From positions 62,001 through 126,000 of the forward strand of contig JAKUPL010000007.1 of NCBI GenBank assembly GCA_022449455.1: a stretch of DNA of 64,000 bases, given 5' to 3'. Made by a program: the position numbers and the translations under genes. This document shows, in pieces, positions 1 through 8,526 of this stretch. Under the pieces are notes generated by a model that was given only the letters and a program-made list of their open reading frames with translations, was not told where the DNA came from and ran no database searches. This stretch comes from Alcanivorax sp. (GTDB lineage Bacteria > Pseudomonadota > Gammaproteobacteria > Pseudomonadales > Alcanivoracaceae). Position 1 is the first letter of the stretch. Each line of letters starts with the position of its first letter.

Positions 1-2
1 TC

Positions 3-803
3 TACTGCTCGATCAGCGGCTTCGGCCAGGATGGCCCCGCCGCCGGCCGACCGGCCTACGACACCGTGGCCCAGGCCGCCAGCGGCTTCCTGGGGCTGCT
101 GATCAACCCGGAGAATCCGCGGGTGGTGGGTCCGGCCATGGCTGATTCGCTGACCGGTTTCTACGCCGCCTACGGCATTCTCGGGGCGCTCCATGAGCGT
201 CATCGTACCGGTCGGGGCCGGGCGGTGGATGTGTCCATGCTGGAAGCCATGTGCCATTTCAACCTGGATGCCTTTACCCACTACTTCGCCGAGGGCGAGG
301 TGATGACGCCCTACAGCCGCCCCAGCGTGTCCCAGTCCTATGTGCTGGAGTGCGCGGACGGTAAGTGGATCGCGCTGCACATGTCCTCGCCGGAAAAATT
401 CTGGCAGGGCCTGGCCAACGCCATCGACCAGCCGGACCTGCTGCGCGATGAACGCTTCAGCAGCCGGGAGAAGCGCATCGAGCATCAGGAGCAGTTGATC
501 GAGCTGTTGGGGGAGCGCTTCAAGCAACGGGACCGGGCCACCTGGTGCCAGCGGTTGGAACAGGAGGATGTGCCCCACGCGCCCATGTACGACAGCAGCG
601 AGGCGCTACGCGACCCCCAGGCCCGCCACCTGCAGCTGGAGATCAACGCGCCTCACCCGGCCGGCGGCGAATGGCGCACGGTGCGCTCGCCGGTGAGCTT
701 CGACCACCAGCCGCCGCTCACCGTGACCGCGCCGCCGGAGCTGGGCGATTACGACGAGGCGCTGCGCTCGGCGGCCCGGTCGCGGCTGGTGAAGGAGGGC
801 TGA
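3..803 (+). CDS. CaiB/BaiF (class III) CoA-transferase, C-terminal part
   Basis: The reading frame is open from the first bases of the window, so the true start lies upstream. The first visible residues, around SISGFGQDGPAAGRPAYD, are the conserved segment of family III CoA-transferases (formyl-CoA, carnitine or mesaconyl-CoA type), followed by the expected QAASGF and DVSMLEAM stretches. The enzyme moves CoA between carboxylic acids in the cytoplasm; its substrate cannot be told from this fragment. About 266 residues are present of a family length near 400. An internal GTG at 66 is not the start because the conserved sequence continues in front of it. The next gene follows after 52 bases on the same strand. 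Confidence 0.9.
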   Translation, partial: YCSISGFGQDGPAAGRPAYDTVAQAASGFLGLLINPENPRVVGPAMADSLTGFYAAYGILGALHERHRTGRGRAVDVSMLEAMCHFNLDAFTHYFAEGEVMTPYSRPSVSQSYVLECADGKWIALHMSSPEKFWQGLANAIDQPDLLRDERFSSREKRIEHQEQLIELLGERFKQRDRATWCQRLEQEDVPHAPMYDSSEALRDPQARHLQLEINAPHPAGGEWRTVRSPVSFDHQPPLTVTAPPELGDYDEALRSAARSRLVKEG

Positions 804-855
804 TCCGGCCCGTCGCCACTTGCATCGATGGCCGGGAACCGGGAAGCTTGCCGGC

Positions 856-1281
856 ATGAAACGCCCCTTCCGATTCCTGGCCATCGTCGGCCTGTTGATC
901 CTGTCCCTGGTCGCCGCCTGGCGCGGCGGCCTGCTGCCCGGCGTGCCGGCCCCCTGGCACGACGACCTGCGTATCCTGCATGAAGACCGGGACGGCACCC
1001 GGGTGATGGTGATCGAGCTGCGCAACACCGACACCCGCACCCGCTGGCACAGCGAGGGCGAGGACCATCGCATCGACATTCGCCGTCGAGGTCCCACGCT
1101 GTACGAGCTGGACATTACCTTGTTAGAGAATCGGATCGACCCGCCCATACGGCGCAATATGCATACACGGTTGCAGCTGGAAGCCGGCCGCACCGAGATC
1201 GGAGGTTTCCGCTTCACCGAGCCGGGCAAGCCGGTGCGGCGTCAGTTGGTGGAACTGGTGCTGCCATCGAGTGCCGGGTAA
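856..1281 (+). CDS. Small membrane-anchored protein of unknown function
   Basis: This 141-residue protein starts at ATG 856, where one hydrophobic segment (about residues 6-22, FLAIVGLLILSLVAAW) follows a short basic N-terminus. That suggests a signal anchor or uncleaved signal with the rest in the periplasm. An in-frame TTG at 820 would only add a hydrophilic leader and was not chosen. The soluble part is rich in Arg, Asp and Glu and has the look of a small beta-rich domain (RVMVIELRNTDTRTRW). I recognise no family. It ends just upstream of the promoter region of the two-component system and may belong to the CoA-transferase transcript. Confidence 0.6.
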   Translation: MKRPFRFLAIVGLLILSLVAAWRGGLLPGVPAPWHDDLRILHEDRDGTRVMVIELRNTDTRTRWHSEGEDHRIDIRRRGPTLYELDITLLENRIDPPIRRNMHTRLQLEAGRTEIGGFRFTEPGKPVRRQLVELVLPSSAG

Positions 1282-1310
1282 TGTTCACGGCTCGTGTGCC
1301 CGCTTTCCCA

Positions 1311-1362
1311 ACTTTACACGGTAAAGTGGAGCTTGCAGGCACGTTGTGTCCCAATGGGACAC
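1311..1362. promoter_or_regulatory. Two palindromes upstream of the response regulator gene
   Basis: ACTTTAC-acg-GTAAAGT (1311-1327) is a perfect inverted repeat with 7-base arms. GTGTCCCA-a-TGGGACAC (1346-1362) is a perfect 17-base palindrome ending 32 bases before the response-regulator ATG at 1395. The position fits operator sites, for example for autoregulation; the binding protein is unknown. Confidence 0.5.
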
Positions 1363-1394
1363 TGCTGGAAAGAAAGCGCTGGGGGAGGAGAGGC

Positions 1395-2039
1395 ATGAAG
1401 GCCGCGATCATCGTGGAAGATCATGACGATACCAGGGAATGGATGACGACCCTTCTGGGCGATGCCTTTCCGAATATCAGCGTGACCACCGCCAGTACGG
1501 TCGCTGGCGGGCTGGCTGCCTTGCAAAAGGACACCTTCAGCCTTGCCTTGTTGGACATCAGCCTTCCGGATGGCAATGGCGTGACTCTGGTTGAGTGGTT
1601 GCGCCATCGCGCCCCTGATACTTATATCGTGATGGCCACGATCTTCGACGACGACGATCATCTGTTTACCGCCTTGCGCGCCGGTGCCCATGGTTACCTT
1701 CTCAAGGACCAGCCCCGGGAAAGGCTGATCGAGCAGTTGTGCGGGATTCTGCGTGGTGAGCCGCCGCTCTCCGCCAGCATTGCCCGTCGCATGATGCGGC
1801 ATTTTCGCCAGAGTCATGAGCCCGAACGCGACGATACGTTGCTCACCGAGCGGGAGCGTGAAGTGCTTGGATTGCTGGCGCGGGGTTTCACTCGCACGGA
1901 TATTTCCGCCGCCCTGGGTATCGCCGCCAATACCGTCGCCACCTATACCAAGAGTATCTACCGAAAGCTGGGGGTGTCCGGCCGGGCCGAGGCGGCGCTG
2001 GAGGCCGTGCGTTTGGGGGTGGTAAGACGGGATGGCTGA
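1395..2039 (+). CDS. NarL/FixJ-type response regulator (REC + LuxR HTH)
   Basis: This 214-residue protein has an N-terminal receiver domain (about 1-120) with the acidic pocket at E8/D9 and the phosphorylatable Asp at D54 in LLDISLPDGNG. The C-terminal LuxR helix-turn-helix (about 148-210) contains LTEREREVLGLLARG and NTVATYTKSIYRKLGV. It should bind DNA when phosphorylated by the kinase encoded 18 bases downstream. ATG 1395 was chosen because the REC domain begins there and GGAGAGG lies just upstream; the frame is open back to 1281 without domain content. Likely targets, by position only, are its own promoter and the lipoprotein operon at 4371. Confidence 0.9.
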   Translation: MKAAIIVEDHDDTREWMTTLLGDAFPNISVTTASTVAGGLAALQKDTFSLALLDISLPDGNGVTLVEWLRHRAPDTYIVMATIFDDDDHLFTALRAGAHGYLLKDQPRERLIEQLCGILRGEPPLSASIARRMMRHFRQSHEPERDDTLLTEREREVLGLLARGFTRTDISAALGIAANTVATYTKSIYRKLGVSGRAEAALEAVRLGVVRRDG

Positions 2040-2057
2040 CCCGGGGAATCATCAGTA

Positions 2058-4229
2058 ATGGTTCGGCTGGGACCGGTTGCGCCACAACAACGTTTGCTTT
2101 TCGTGACCCTGATCGCGCTGTTCGTTACTGCTTTGGCGGCGGGGTACGTGATCAGTGTCCCGCAGCTTGGCGTCAACTGGCAGCCCGACGCGGCGCGCGA
2201 TCAGTTGGTGGTCGAAAGCGTCTCCGAGGAGGGGCCCAACAGTGGCAAGCTGATTCCCGGCGAGGGCGTGGTGGCTGTCCAGCGGGAGGGGGGCGGTCTC
2301 ACTCCGCTGTCGGCGGAGACCGTCCACGAAGATCCGGATTTGCTCTCCTATCAGGCCTATAACGCGCTCCTGGAGCAACAGAGCCGGATAGTCGAGGAGC
2401 TTGAGAAGGGTGAAATCACCTTCATCACATCGCAAGACAGGGTCGTAACGCTTACCGCCGCCACCCTGGTTGACTCCGACGCCCTTGGCTACTTCCTAAT
2501 GAAAGCCGGTTACGGGTGGGTGGCGCTTTTGGTGGCGGTGGGCATCTGGGCTTACAGCCCGGGAAGAATCGAGACACGGCTGTTCTGTTTGTCAGGCATC
2601 AGCATTTTTCTCACCACCCTGACGCTGGGCACCTACGGCGGGCGTGAAATCGCCATTGATGGCGATGTGTTCGCCTTCCTGATGTCGATCAACCACCTTT
2701 CGGTGTTACAGGTCTGTGCCTCGCTGTCGGCTTTGTTCTGGGTCTATCCGATCCGCCAAGGCCGTTTCCCTCTGCATTATGTGATTCTTGGGGCGGGGGG
2801 GCTGGCCTGGCTCAGTGATCAACTGCAACTGACCGCGGGATCCCGCTATACGGTCTATTCCGTGATCGTGGCCGGCTTTATTTTCGGTGTGTTGGTGCTG
2901 GGGCGACAATGGTGGCTTACCCGCAATTCTCCGCTGGAGAGAGCGTCCCTGAAGTGGTGCGCATTGTCCGTTTTTTCCGGCTGCCTGTTACTGACTTCCT
3001 TGATTATGCTGCCGCCCGCACTCGGGGCCAATCGGGGTATCCCCTTATCGCTCAGCCTGATTTCCGTGCTGGTGCTGTATCTGGGGATGGCGGCCGGCCT
3101 GACCCGCTATCGGCTGTTCGACCTGGAGAGGTGGTGGTTCAAGACCTGGATATGGTTTTTCGGTGGTGTCCTGGTCGTGCTGCTGGACCTGGCGCTGATC
3201 TTTGGTCTCGGGCTGGCGGGGGAGATGGCCCTGGCTCTGTCCCTGGCCTTGGCAGGCTGGCTGTATTTCCCGCTGAGGCAGGCGCTGATGCGCCGACTGG
3301 GGCGAAACCGTGACAACAACTTTGATCTGGCACTGAAAAATCTGGTCGATAATCTTTTCTCAGCCAACAGCGCCGGGCGCATTCTCGCCGCCTGGCCGGA
3401 TCTGCTGGCGCAGACCTTCGCGCCGCTTTCCATCACGGAGACCAGCCAGGGGACCGGCGGAAAGCCGGTGGCGGTTTCCAGGGACGGCGTACAACTCACC
3501 ATCAGTGCCCTGGAGGCTGGCCAGGCGGTGCTGAAGCTGGAGTTCGCGGATGGCGGGCGGCGTCTCTTCAGCCCCGAGGATTTGCGTATCGCCACTCTGC
3601 TCAGGGCGATCAGCAAGCAGGCTCTGTTCACCGTAAGAGCACGCGAAGACGGCGCCGAAGCGGAGCGCCGGCGTATTATGCGCGATCTGCACGACGATGT
3701 GGGAGGCCGGCTCCTGAGCGTGCTTCACAATGCCGGCGATGAACGCCAAGTCTCTCTGGCCCGAAATGCGCTGCAATCGCTGCGGGACGCACTACAAGCC
3801 CTCGATCTGGACTCCTCGAGCTGGCTGGCCGATTGCATTCAGGATTGGCATGAACTCTGTTCCCAGCGCTGTCATGAAATGGGGGCACAGTTACAGTGGT
3901 TCTTCACCGGAGACATCGACCAGGATCAGGCAATCACCGTGCGCCAGCGCATCAATGTCAGCCGCATTATCCATGAAGCGCTGACCAACGCCTTCAAGCA
4001 CGCTCGCCCGGACTACATCAAGGTCCATTTGACGGTTGATAGCTCAATGCTCCGTATGAATGTCACCAATGACGGTGTCGCTGGTAACCCTTCCTTGACG
4101 GAAAGTATCGCCCGGCGTGGCCTCAATAACATGCGAACCCGCTGCGAAGAATTGGGCGGCCGATTCGCGTTCGATATCCGTGGCAAGGCGGCCACCGTCG
4201 ATGCCGTGATTCGCTTGGACGGCGACTGA
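2058..4229 (+). CDS. Multi-pass sensor histidine kinase with PDZ-like sensor region (HisKA_3)
   Basis: This 723-residue kinase has one membrane segment near residues 12-33 and then an extracytoplasmic stretch (about 35-140). That stretch contains a PDZ-like pattern (VVESVSEEGPNSGKLIPGE). Six to eight further hydrophobic segments follow to about residue 410, then a cytoplasmic kinase core. The phosphoacceptor is H545 in RRRIMRDLHDDVGG, the HisKA_3 type that partners with LuxR regulators. The ATPase N-box EALTNAFKHA lies near 640-650 and GLNNMRTRCEELGG near the end. PDZ plus many membrane passes recalls ComP-like kinases; the ligand is unknown. It is co-transcribed with the response regulator (18-base gap). 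Confidence 0.88.
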   Translation: MVRLGPVAPQQRLLFVTLIALFVTALAAGYVISVPQLGVNWQPDAARDQLVVESVSEEGPNSGKLIPGEGVVAVQREGGGLTPLSAETVHEDPDLLSYQAYNALLEQQSRIVEELEKGEITFITSQDRVVTLTAATLVDSDALGYFLMKAGYGWVALLVAVGIWAYSPGRIETRLFCLSGISIFLTTLTLGTYGGREIAIDGDVFAFLMSINHLSVLQVCASLSALFWVYPIRQGRFPLHYVILGAGGLAWLSDQLQLTAGSRYTVYSVIVAGFIFGVLVLGRQWWLTRNSPLERASLKWCALSVFSGCLLLTSLIMLPPALGANRGIPLSLSLISVLVLYLGMAAGLTRYRLFDLERWWFKTWIWFFGGVLVVLLDLALIFGLGLAGEMALALSLALAGWLYFPLRQALMRRLGRNRDNNFDLALKNLVDNLFSANSAGRILAAWPDLLAQTFAPLSITETSQGTGGKPVAVSRDGVQLTISALEAGQAVLKLEFADGGRRLFSPEDLRIATLLRAISKQALFTVRAREDGAEAERRRIMRDLHDDVGGRLLSVLHNAGDERQVSLARNALQSLRDALQALDLDSSSWLADCIQDWHELCSQRCHEMGAQLQWFFTGDIDQDQAITVRQRINVSRIIHEALTNAFKHARPDYIKVHLTVDSSMLRMNVTNDGVAGNPSLTESIARRGLNNMRTRCEELGGRFAFDIRGKAATVDAVIRLDGD

Positions 4230-4370
4230 GTCCTTCCTGCCCGCCAGTCCCTGAGACCGAGTGACCCCGTTTGGGGGATGGGGCGGCTGCTCCCCTCCGC
4301 CTATGCTGACTCCGCTTGCCCTGGTCCACAGGGCTCCATGGAACGACGCAGCGGATAATAGGGGAACAAC
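4230..4370 (+). other. Intergenic region before the lipoprotein operon
   Basis: This 141-base gap separates the kinase gene from the lipoprotein operon. It holds a G/C-rich stretch (CCCCGTTTGGGGGATGGGG, 4264-4282) and a TATGCT hexamer at about 4301 that could be a -10 element without an obvious -35, which would fit activator-dependent transcription. No terminator with a U-tract is visible. The promoter reading is inference. Confidence 0.3.
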
Positions 4371-6137
4371 ATGAAAACCCGTAACCAATTCTCGGGGGCA
4401 CGCGCGGGCGTGCTGGCGGTGGCACTCGGCGCTTTGCTGGCCGGTTGCGGTGGAGACAGCAGCTCCAGCAAGGGCTCGGCGGCAGGCCCGTCCGACCCCG
4501 GCGGCGGGGGTGGCGGCGTTGAGCCCACCGAGCTGCCAGCCCTGGCCGGGCTGGAAGGCGACGCCGACAACCAGGACCTGCTGTATTTCACCCAGCCCGA
4601 AGGCGCCGATCCGGGGTTGTACGCGGTGGACCCGGCGGCGCCGGAGACTTCTATCCTGGTGGATGATCGGGTGCTACTGGATGAAAACGCCTTTTCGCTT
4701 TCCTACGATCGCAGCTTCCTGCCGATCCACGAAGCCACCCTCAACGAGGACGGTTCGCTGTCCGATTTCCGCGTCGATCGGGTGCTCTACTTCGACAATC
4801 GCTCCCTGCTGGACACTAACGGCTTTCATACCGCGGTCACCGATGCCGCTGACCCGCAGCCCGATCCGGTGTCCTCCGAGGACCTGATTCTGCTGACCAA
4901 CGCCATCATCCAGTACGCCCTGGACGACGCGGACCACACCTCGGTGCTCTATGAACTCAGCGACCAGGGCTGGTACCAGTTCCTGCTCAGCGACGATGAA
5001 AACACCGACCCGTTGCAACTGGCGGAGCGCTTTACGCCGGTGGCGCCGGTGCTCGACCCGGACCTGACGCGGGGCGCCGGCTATCTGGTGATCGACAGCG
5101 ACGACGACAACCGCATTAAACGGGTCGGCATGGACCTGCAACTGGAGCCCGGCCAGGTCACCATCGAAGGGGTGGCGCCCGCCGAGACCGCCCGGGTGTT
5201 GCCGTTGGGCGGCCCGCTCAACGACGGCGCTCAGTATCTGGTGATCAGCGGCGAGGACAGCCCCGGTACCGGCGGGTTGTTCCTGTACCACCCGGGTCAG
5301 GGCGACGTGGGCACGCTCGAGCAGGTGGTCGACGGGGAGGGTGACCCGCTTATTTTCAACGAATCCCTGTTCCCGCCGCCGACCCCGGCGCTGCCGGCGC
5401 CGCGGCATCTTACGCGTAGCGGTGAAGTTCTGTTTTTCGCCATGCAGGGCAACGTGCTCGGCGTTGGGGATTTCGATCTGGTGCGCGTGGAAAGCGCGGA
5501 ATGGCGTCTGGTGGCCACGGAAACCGGCCTGGGTGAGTTCGTCATCGCCAGCGGCGACCGAGTGGCGGTGCACAGTGAAGATCAGGTGCTCAGCTTCGCG
5601 CTGGACGGTTCCGACCGACGCGTGATCGACAGCGACGATTCCATGTTCGGCCAGGACATCTCCACGCCGGTGTTGGGCGCGCGCAACGGCTGGATTTTCT
5701 ATAACCGCGACACCGGCATCGGCGGCGCCGACCGCTTCGCGGTGGCCAACCGGCTGGACGGCAGCGACCAGGTGGTGATCGCCGACGCCTCCTGGGTGGG
5801 CGCCTCGTCTACCGGCACCGCGCCTTCCAGCACCCAGCTCGACGCCATGGAAGTGTCGGAAGTCTTCATGCTGCGCGGCGGCTCCGAGCTGGCGGCCGTG
5901 AATGCCGCCAACCCGGACGTCGGGGCGGTACGTCTGGGTCAGCTGCCTGGAGCCGCGGACGAAGTGCGGATGTACGGCCTGGCCCCCGGCCCCCACCGTC
6001 TGTTGCAGGCGGTCAGCTCCGGCGCGCCGGAAACCCTTGACGTGCTGTACGTGAACACCCGCGAAGAGGATTCGCTGCGGGTGATCAGCGAGCAGTCCAG
6101 CGGCGACGCCGACCAACGTCCGGTGAAGGGCTTCTGA
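4371..6137 (+). CDS. Large lipoprotein of unknown function (propeller-like)
   Basis: This 588-residue protein has a lipoprotein signal with lipobox LLAG-C26, then a Ser/Gly/Pro-rich linker (about 27-50). Gly at +2 predicts outer-membrane sorting. The body is acidic and contains many repeated short beta-type segments such as YLVISGEDSPGTGGLFLY and LDGSDRRVIDSDDS. They alternate with Asp-rich turns and resemble TolB/WD-like propeller blades; this fold is inferred. The next gene starts in the stop codon (TGATG), so the two are translationally coupled. Both carry nearly the same post-lipobox motif GCGGDSSSS. It may be under control of the adjacent two-component system. No enzymatic motif was seen. 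Confidence 0.7.
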   Translation: MKTRNQFSGARAGVLAVALGALLAGCGGDSSSSKGSAAGPSDPGGGGGGVEPTELPALAGLEGDADNQDLLYFTQPEGADPGLYAVDPAAPETSILVDDRVLLDENAFSLSYDRSFLPIHEATLNEDGSLSDFRVDRVLYFDNRSLLDTNGFHTAVTDAADPQPDPVSSEDLILLTNAIIQYALDDADHTSVLYELSDQGWYQFLLSDDENTDPLQLAERFTPVAPVLDPDLTRGAGYLVIDSDDDNRIKRVGMDLQLEPGQVTIEGVAPAETARVLPLGGPLNDGAQYLVISGEDSPGTGGLFLYHPGQGDVGTLEQVVDGEGDPLIFNESLFPPPTPALPAPRHLTRSGEVLFFAMQGNVLGVGDFDLVRVESAEWRLVATETGLGEFVIASGDRVAVHSEDQVLSFALDGSDRRVIDSDDSMFGQDISTPVLGARNGWIFYNRDTGIGGADRFAVANRLDGSDQVVIADASWVGASSTGTAPSSTQLDAMEVSEVFMLRGGSELAAVNAANPDVGAVRLGQLPGAADEVRMYGLAPGPHRLLQAVSSGAPETLDVLYVNTREEDSLRVISEQSSGDADQRPVKGF

Positions 6138-7855
6138 TGAAAAACTCGACTCTCGTTCTGTTCTCTCTGCTGGCCGTGCTTGCCGGCTGCGGCGGCGACT
6201 CTTCCTCCTCCGGCGGCACCACCGCCGCCGGACCGGCGGCCGAACAACCGGGGCCGGAACAGCCCGGCCCCGGCACCCCCGAGGGCGGCGGCGCGCTGAG
6301 TGGCGCGGCGCAGAAAGGCCCGTTCCAGGCCGGCGCCACCGCGCGGCTGCAAAGGCTGGTGAACGGCGCCGTGGACAGCGACACCGCGGCGCTGGAAACC
6401 ACCGTGGACGAACGCGGCCGCTATGCGTTCCCGGAAACCGGCTTCGTCGGGCCGGCGTTGCTGACGGTTAGCGGGTTCTGGTTCGACGAGGGCGAGGGCC
6501 AGTTCAGCGGTGAACCGGTGACCTTGAGCGCGGTGGTCTTCCTTGAAGAGGGCGAACCGGCCGCCGACGCCAACGTCAATGTGCTCTCCGACCTGATCAG
6601 TGAGCGGCTGATGGCGGAACTGGCGGATCACAACGACGACTATGCCGCCGCCCTGGCGTCGCTGATGCCGGACTACCGGGAACTCACCGGCCTGCGCCGG
6701 ACGCCGGGTCAGCTGGACATGCTGGCCGGCTTTATCCCCGGCGAGACGCTGGACGTGGGTTTCTACCAGGAGGTGCGGGTGCTACCGCTGCTCAGCGCGG
6801 CGGTGGCGGAAAACGGGCTGCCCGCCCTGGAAGCGGGGCGCGCCGGCTTTGCCCGGGGCGGCGCCGATGACGAGGATGCCGTGGCGTTCTGGGACGCGAT
6901 GAAAACCGGCTATGGCACCCTGCTGGCCGAATACCCGGATGAAGAATCCCTGGTGGCCGACATCCAGCAAAACCTGTCGGGCCAGTACCCGCTCAATGAA
7001 GGTGAAGGGTTTCCGCCGGCGTCCCTGGGGGCGCTCTCGGAAGCAGTGGGGTTCGCGCCCGCCTGTTCCCAGGGCCCCGACGGCGGCGAGGAAGGCTACC
7101 GGCGCGTCTGCGTGGACGCCGGGCCGCAAACCACCAGCCTCGCTTCCGGCGCCGCCAACGCCCGGGACTTTTACCTGGAGGCACCCTATGGCGGCTCCTT
7201 CACCGTGCGCCTCAGCCACGACGGCCAGGCGCCGGACTCCGACACCATCTTCCAGTACCGCCGCGCCGGCAGCAGTGGCCCGGGCACCCTGCTGGAAGAG
7301 TGCAGTACCCGCAGCGCCTGCACGGTGGCGTCCATGTCACTGCGCAAGGGCGAACGGGTGTATCTGCGCGCCATCGCCAACAGTGGCAGTGAGCGTTCCG
7401 TGTCGGTGGAAGCGATACCGCTCAGCGACGGCCACTGGCTGGAGCCGGTAATCATTGAGCCCTTCCTGGCACCGCACCAGGGCCAGGTGGGCAGCCGCGA
7501 CGGCAGCCTGGCGCCCTCCGATTACGCGGCGGAAACCGCCAACAGCCACGCCCATTACTTCCTGTACCTGGGCAAAACCGCCGGACGCACCCTGGTGGTG
7601 GACCAGTTTCTCTGCGGCGACGCCATCCTGCCGCCGGGCCACAGCACCCGGATACTGCTGGTCAAGCTGTTGGGCAGGGACACCGAAGTGGTCAGCGAAC
7701 GTTCGGTGCGCCGCTGTGAGGGCTTCCGCCATGACTTCGAAGCTGGCCAGGCGGGCCTCTACTACCTGCGTGTGCACGCCGATTACCAGCGCGTGTCGGG
7801 TCTGAGCCCGTCATCCGCGCCATACCGATTCCGTATTCGGGGGACTCAACCATGA
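6137..7855 (+). CDS. Lipoprotein of unknown function
   Basis: This 572-residue protein has lipobox VLAG-C18 followed by GGDSSSSGG and a Pro/Gly linker to about residue 50. Residues about 55-135 (SGAAQKGPFQAGATARLQ to LTVSGFWFDEGEGQFSGE) look like a carboxypeptidase-regulatory or Ig-like beta domain. Similar modules occur in surface lipoproteins of marine gammaproteobacteria. The middle is helical. The C-terminal third (about 320-572) contains two beta domains with Cys pairs. Its ATG overlaps the preceding stop and its TGA overlaps the next ATG (ATGA), so it is the middle gene of a coupled three-gene unit. Function unknown; an envelope or adhesion role is a guess. Confidence 0.7.
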   Translation: MKNSTLVLFSLLAVLAGCGGDSSSSGGTTAAGPAAEQPGPEQPGPGTPEGGGALSGAAQKGPFQAGATARLQRLVNGAVDSDTAALETTVDERGRYAFPETGFVGPALLTVSGFWFDEGEGQFSGEPVTLSAVVFLEEGEPAADANVNVLSDLISERLMAELADHNDDYAAALASLMPDYRELTGLRRTPGQLDMLAGFIPGETLDVGFYQEVRVLPLLSAAVAENGLPALEAGRAGFARGGADDEDAVAFWDAMKTGYGTLLAEYPDEESLVADIQQNLSGQYPLNEGEGFPPASLGALSEAVGFAPACSQGPDGGEEGYRRVCVDAGPQTTSLASGAANARDFYLEAPYGGSFTVRLSHDGQAPDSDTIFQYRRAGSSGPGTLLEECSTRSACTVASMSLRKGERVYLRAIANSGSERSVSVEAIPLSDGHWLEPVIIEPFLAPHQGQVGSRDGSLAPSDYAAETANSHAHYFLYLGKTAGRTLVVDQFLCGDAILPPGHSTRILLVKLLGRDTEVVSERSVRRCEGFRHDFEAGQAGLYYLRVHADYQRVSGLSPSSAPYRFRIRGTQP

Positions 7856-8373
7856 ACGCACAGCGTATCCCCATTCTGCCCCGCCCGCTGCTGGCGGCGC
7901 TGATGCTCGGCTCGCTGGTCCTGGTCGGCGGCGCCCGAGCCGACCAACTGGCAGGCACCTTGGGGGGCGAACCCCAGCGCTGGTACGTACTGTCCGGCGA
8001 GGATGGCGCGCAGGGCACTGCCACCTTCGCCGTGCTCGGGCCTGGTATGGTGCGTTACAGCCTGCAGGGGCACCTCGAAAGAACGTTCGCCACGCGTGGC
8101 TCGCTGAGCCTCGCCTTCACGGTAATGAACGGGCAACTGCTGGGAGCGCCCGAAGTGTCCTATTTTCCCAGCGACAAACTGTTCCCGGTGTACAGCAATG
8201 AAGGTGCCGGCGACCTGACCATCAAGGCGTTGGATAACCATGGCAACCAAACGCAACTGAGGGGCCGTTACCAGGGCATGCTGGTGCGCCTGGAAGGGGT
8301 CGGGCAGGCGCCCAACGGCAGCGATACGCTGACGCTGGATATCGAATTTGATGTGGGTATGACTAGTCGGTAG
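7852..8373 (+). CDS. Small secreted protein of unknown function
   Basis: This 173-residue protein has a Sec signal peptide (hydrophobic segment LLAALMLGSLVLVGG, predicted cleavage after the ARA near residue 31). The mature part is a small beta-rich domain (WYVLSGEDGAQGTATFAVLG, VRLEGVGQAPNGSDTLTLD) without recognised motifs. Its ATG overlaps the stop of the preceding lipoprotein gene, so it is the last member of the operon starting at 4371. A 153-base gap separates it from the TonB receptor gene. Confidence 0.65.
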   Translation: MNAQRIPILPRPLLAALMLGSLVLVGGARADQLAGTLGGEPQRWYVLSGEDGAQGTATFAVLGPGMVRYSLQGHLERTFATRGSLSLAFTVMNGQLLGAPEVSYFPSDKLFPVYSNEGAGDLTIKALDNHGNQTQLRGRYQGMLVRLEGVGQAPNGSDTLTLDIEFDVGMTSR

Positions 8374-8526
8374 CCACCGGCCCGGGAGCCCGCGACGGGA
8401 GGGGCATGAGCGAGATAGGCCTTTGGGCGTTCGATGCCGCCGATCAGGATGTGCGACAAAACGCCGCATTCCCTTTCCCGGCCGGATCGCTAGGCTGGCG
8501 CGCGATCTTTCCATCCGGAGTACACC

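Noticed and set aside
4490-4499. GTCCGACCCC resembling the end of the RAYT element
   Set aside because: It lies inside the Pro/Gly/Ser linker of the lipoprotein gene, with no flanking similarity or partner end; chance match.
8374-8526. Fur box in front of the first TonB receptor
   Set aside because: The leader is GC-rich and contains no AT-rich palindrome near the Fur consensus.
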